The position numbers and the translations under genes are program-made. Positions 61,770 to 64,000 of a stretch of 64,000 bases of DNA are shown here, piece by piece (position 1 is the stretch's first letter; each line of letters begins with the position of its first letter). The stretch spans positions 874,699-938,698 of the forward strand of contig CAUYUJ010014615.1 of NCBI GenBank assembly GCA_963575745.1, written 5' to 3'. The notes beneath the pieces were generated by a model. It saw only the letters and a list, made by a program, of their open reading frames with translations. It was not told where the DNA came from and did no database searches. This DNA comes from Prorocentrum cordatum (taxonomy: Eukaryota; Sar; Dinophyceae; Prorocentrales; Prorocentraceae).

Positions 61770-61995
61770 ATAATCTCCTCCAAGATGGCCCCAAGATGGC
61801 CCCCGAGGCTCCCAAGGGTGCTCCAAAACGGCCCCAAGAGGTACCCAGGAGGCTCAAGAGGCCACCACGATGCCCATAAGATGTCCCCAAGAGGCTCCCA
61901 AGAGATCCCCAAGGGGCTCCAAGAGGCCCCTGGAGGCACCCAAGACGCCTCAAGAGGCCGCCAGGACTGCCAAGAGATCCCCAAGACGCCCCCAG
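61770..61995. repeat. Diffuse CCCCAAGA/GGCTCC repeat
   Basis: CCAAGATGGCCCCAAGATGG, CCCAAGAGGCTCCCAAGAGA and similar words, related to 25890-26420. Confidence 0.6.
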
Positions 61996-62084
61996 AGGAC
62001 CCCAATGAAGTAAATTTTCGTCGAAAAAAAAAATTGAAGAGACTCCGAGAGGCATCCGAGAGGCCTCTGGCCTTTCTGCACGCC

Positions 62085-62190
62085 CTCCTCCTCTTCCTTA
62101 TCTCCTCCTCCTTTCCTCCTTTCCTCCTCCTCCTCCTCCTTTCCTCCTCCTTTCCTCCTCCTCCTCCTCCTCCTCCTCCTCCTCCTCCGG
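62085..62190. repeat. CTC/TTTCCTCC microsatellite
   Basis: CTCCTC triplets with TTTCCTCC interruptions. Confidence 0.9.
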
Positions 62191-62612
62191 CAACTGTGCC
62201 GCATCCTCGAAACCAAGAACTGCTCGGCTCGGCACGGCCCGCGGGCCCGCGGGCACGGCACGGCACGCGGGCACAGCACGGACCGGCAACTCTGCTCGCA
62301 TCCTCGAAGCCAAGCGCGGCACAGCACGACACGGCACGCGGGCACGGCACGGACCGGCACCACACAGCTGTCCCGCATGCTCGAAACCGAGCACGGCGCG
62401 GCACCGCACCGCTCGCCGGCGGGGCAGCTCACGGAACGGCCCCTGTGCCGCGCCCTCGAAAACCAGACGCGGCCCAGCACGGCACGCGGCAGGCGGGCAC
62501 GGCACGGCACGCGGGCAGGGCACGGCACCACACGGCAAGCCTCCCACCCTCTCTGAGACCGTGCACGGCACGGCACGGCACGAGGGCACGGCACGGCACG
62601 GCAGGCCACGTC
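62190..62612 (+). repeat. GGCACGGCAC minisatellite, about five units
   Basis: Units of roughly 70-95 bp with CATCCTCGAAACCAAG-like starts followed by runs of GGCACGGCAC and CGCGGGCACGGCACGG. 62613-63535 shows no convincing gene or repeat. Confidence 0.8.
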
Positions 62613-63539
62613 GTCGCACCGCCGGACGCAAAATCACACGATCGAAACCTGCTTCTGCACGGGACTGCCACCGCCATGCTGCTGATGGGACACCCCCACA
62701 AGCCCTCTGTGGGGCAGGTGGACAGGCCACCCGAATGGGCCATGGGACTGCAAAGGCCAGTCTACCCTGGTCGATTCAACTTCCGGACCGCAACAGCTGA
62801 TTCGCGCAGGAAGTGTCCTCACAGCCCTTCAAATTCAAGAGGCTATAGGAGTGCCTCGGTGAGCGAAAGACTGTATCCTTCTCCAATTGCCCGCAGGACA
62901 ATCCGAGCTTGAATCAGAACTTGCTGGCCCAGCGACCCAACCGCACAACCGGGCACAAAGACTGCAGATGTAAGCTGACATGTTCAGATCGTGTTCGCTC
63001 TATTCGTCTCGATCCCTGGATTTGCCACGTGGGCGCCGATGGAAAATCCCTCCCACGCAATCGTGATCTCGCTGCCGCTAATCGGGACCCGTCGCTCACC
63101 CGCGCGCCTCAATCCGTGCTTGCGTGTCCTCGAATCCTAAGCACCAGCTTTCCATCAACGGTCGTGCCGCTGTGGACGCCCCCACGGCCCGAAAAACTGG
63201 CTTCCAAAAGCGCCCAAGGTGTTGGGGGAAAAACTTCGGCTGCTTCTTGTTTCGTGACGTCAGTAACACCGGGCCGCCGAAACTGTCCTGGGAGGAGGAG
63301 AAGGAGGAGAAGGAGGAGGATTGCAGTGCATTGCCGTAGCCCTGTCGATCTGGTGGGGCACCTTTGCTCTTCCATCCTTCAAGGCGGTCCGCGTGAAGGT
63401 TTGGCGGACAAGCCTTCTAACCACCGAGCCTGCTACAAGGACCGTCGTCAGCACCTGGCACTGGTGGATGGCATGCCCAGTACGTACGTATCCCTGTGAC
63501 AGCCACCTCTGTCTCCTTCGAACCGATTGCGGTCAGGAA

Positions 63540-63725
63540 CTTCTGCTCAGCGTGTTGGGGCGGCGGCTCCTGCGACAAGCCGTGCCTCGCAAGCCTGAAG
63601 CGTGTCGCTTTGCCTCGTGGGATGGGAGGCTCGGAAAATCTCGGAACGCTGATGCTTGGGGACGGGGACGTGGTCAGCGTGTCGCGCCGAGGTTTGGTGG
63701 GCCAGAACTGGCGACACGCTAAAGG
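63540..63725 (+). repeat. Hairpin-bearing dispersed repeat, copy 2
   Basis: CTGCTCAGCGTGTTGGGGCG and CTCCTGCGACA resemble the start of 58610-58790; AGCGTGTCGC (63676-63685) and GCGACACGCT (63711-63720) repeat the same 10-bp stem with a 25-nt loop. Confidence 0.65.
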
Positions 63726-63790
63726 CAGGTTCCTGACGGTATATGCAGGACTGCCAGCATTGCTGCCAAGCGGGAGGAGGGCCAGTACAC

Positions 63791-63870
63791 TCAGGTCTGG
63801 CACGTCCCCCTACAGGCGGATTTTGAGCGAAAAATCAAGCATAGTTAAAAAATGCGCAGAAATCCGCCGA
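63791..63870 (+). mobile_element. M1 element, copy 16, left part only
   Basis: TCAGGTCTGGCACGTCCC and GGCGGATTTTGAGCGAAAAA are clear; the right half is replaced by unrelated sequence (ATCCGCCGACCCTGTCGG). The last 130 bases are unassigned. Confidence 0.75.
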
Positions 63871-64000
63871 CCCTGTCGGCGTGTGTGAGGGGCTTTTCCG
63901 TTCGAGACGTCATCCCCGTTGTTCGTTGGTCGTCGTCTCTGTCGTCCCCCTTCCTTGCGCCTCCCTTTCCGTGGGCCCGTCGCCACTCCCGTCCTCTTTC

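Noticed and set aside
1-64000. tRNA, rRNA, spliced-leader or 5S genes
   Set aside because: I looked for T-loop words such as GGTTCGAATCC and for the dinoflagellate spliced-leader ending TTGGCTCAAG and found no convincing match; a covariance-model scan would be decisive.

Overview
The window looks like nuclear DNA of a dinoflagellate. This is an inference from three things: the only strong protein signals are decayed retroelement proteins of a type I associate with dinoflagellates, the sequence is GC-rich and saturated with microsatellites and medium-length tandem arrays, and there are no operons, bacterial signals, tRNA or rRNA genes. I saw no spliced-leader relic and cannot name the species; Prorocentrum or a Symbiodiniaceae relative are reasonable guesses. 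Probably more than 90% of the window is repetitive or non-coding.

Layout. 0-4.3 kb: a decayed reverse transcriptase (RT), three copies of a short inverted-repeat element (M1), one GC-rich palindromic element (M3) and a frameshifted coding-like stretch. 5.6-12.7 kb: a segmental duplication, each copy made of a CAT/ATC microsatellite, a 1.6-1.9 kb body and a 63-bp tandem array. 13.1-14.4 kb: a large ACC block. 14.8-21.3 kb: one long decayed retroelement with, in order, a gag-like region, RT motifs A and B, a cytosine-methyltransferase-like domain, RT motif C, RNase H and a tyrosine recombinase; four small elements are nested in its 3' half. 22.6-23.6 kb: a 21-unit array of 41-52 bp repeats. 23.7-24.3 kb (+) and 26.7-27.5 kb (-): the two best candidates for host coding sequence, the second with a LOTUS/OST-HTH-like C-terminus. 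28-43 kb: mostly unassigned low-complexity DNA with a few possible short exons. 43.6-52.6 kb: nested satellite arrays, including an 800/727-bp alternating array, a 73-bp array split by a 90-bp array, and an inversion. 53-64 kb: more M1 and M2 elements, hairpin repeats, GGA and TATG microsatellites and a diffuse CCCCAAGA-type repeat.

Three short non-autonomous element families can be defined from the sequence itself. M1 (16 copies, about 146-164 bp) has terminal inverted repeats starting TTAGGTCGGGC and 8-bp target duplications of the form nnCT(A/G)nnn. M2 (3 copies, 163-166 bp) has perfect 5-bp duplications in all three copies. M3 (2 copies) is a GC-rich palindrome. Two M1 copies, one M2 copy and one unassigned 212-bp insertion sit inside the retroelement; removing them with one copy of each target duplication rejoins the local reading frame, which independently supports both the element ends and the retroelement call.

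All coordinates and motifs were read by eye. Homology statements come from remembered family patterns, not from a search.
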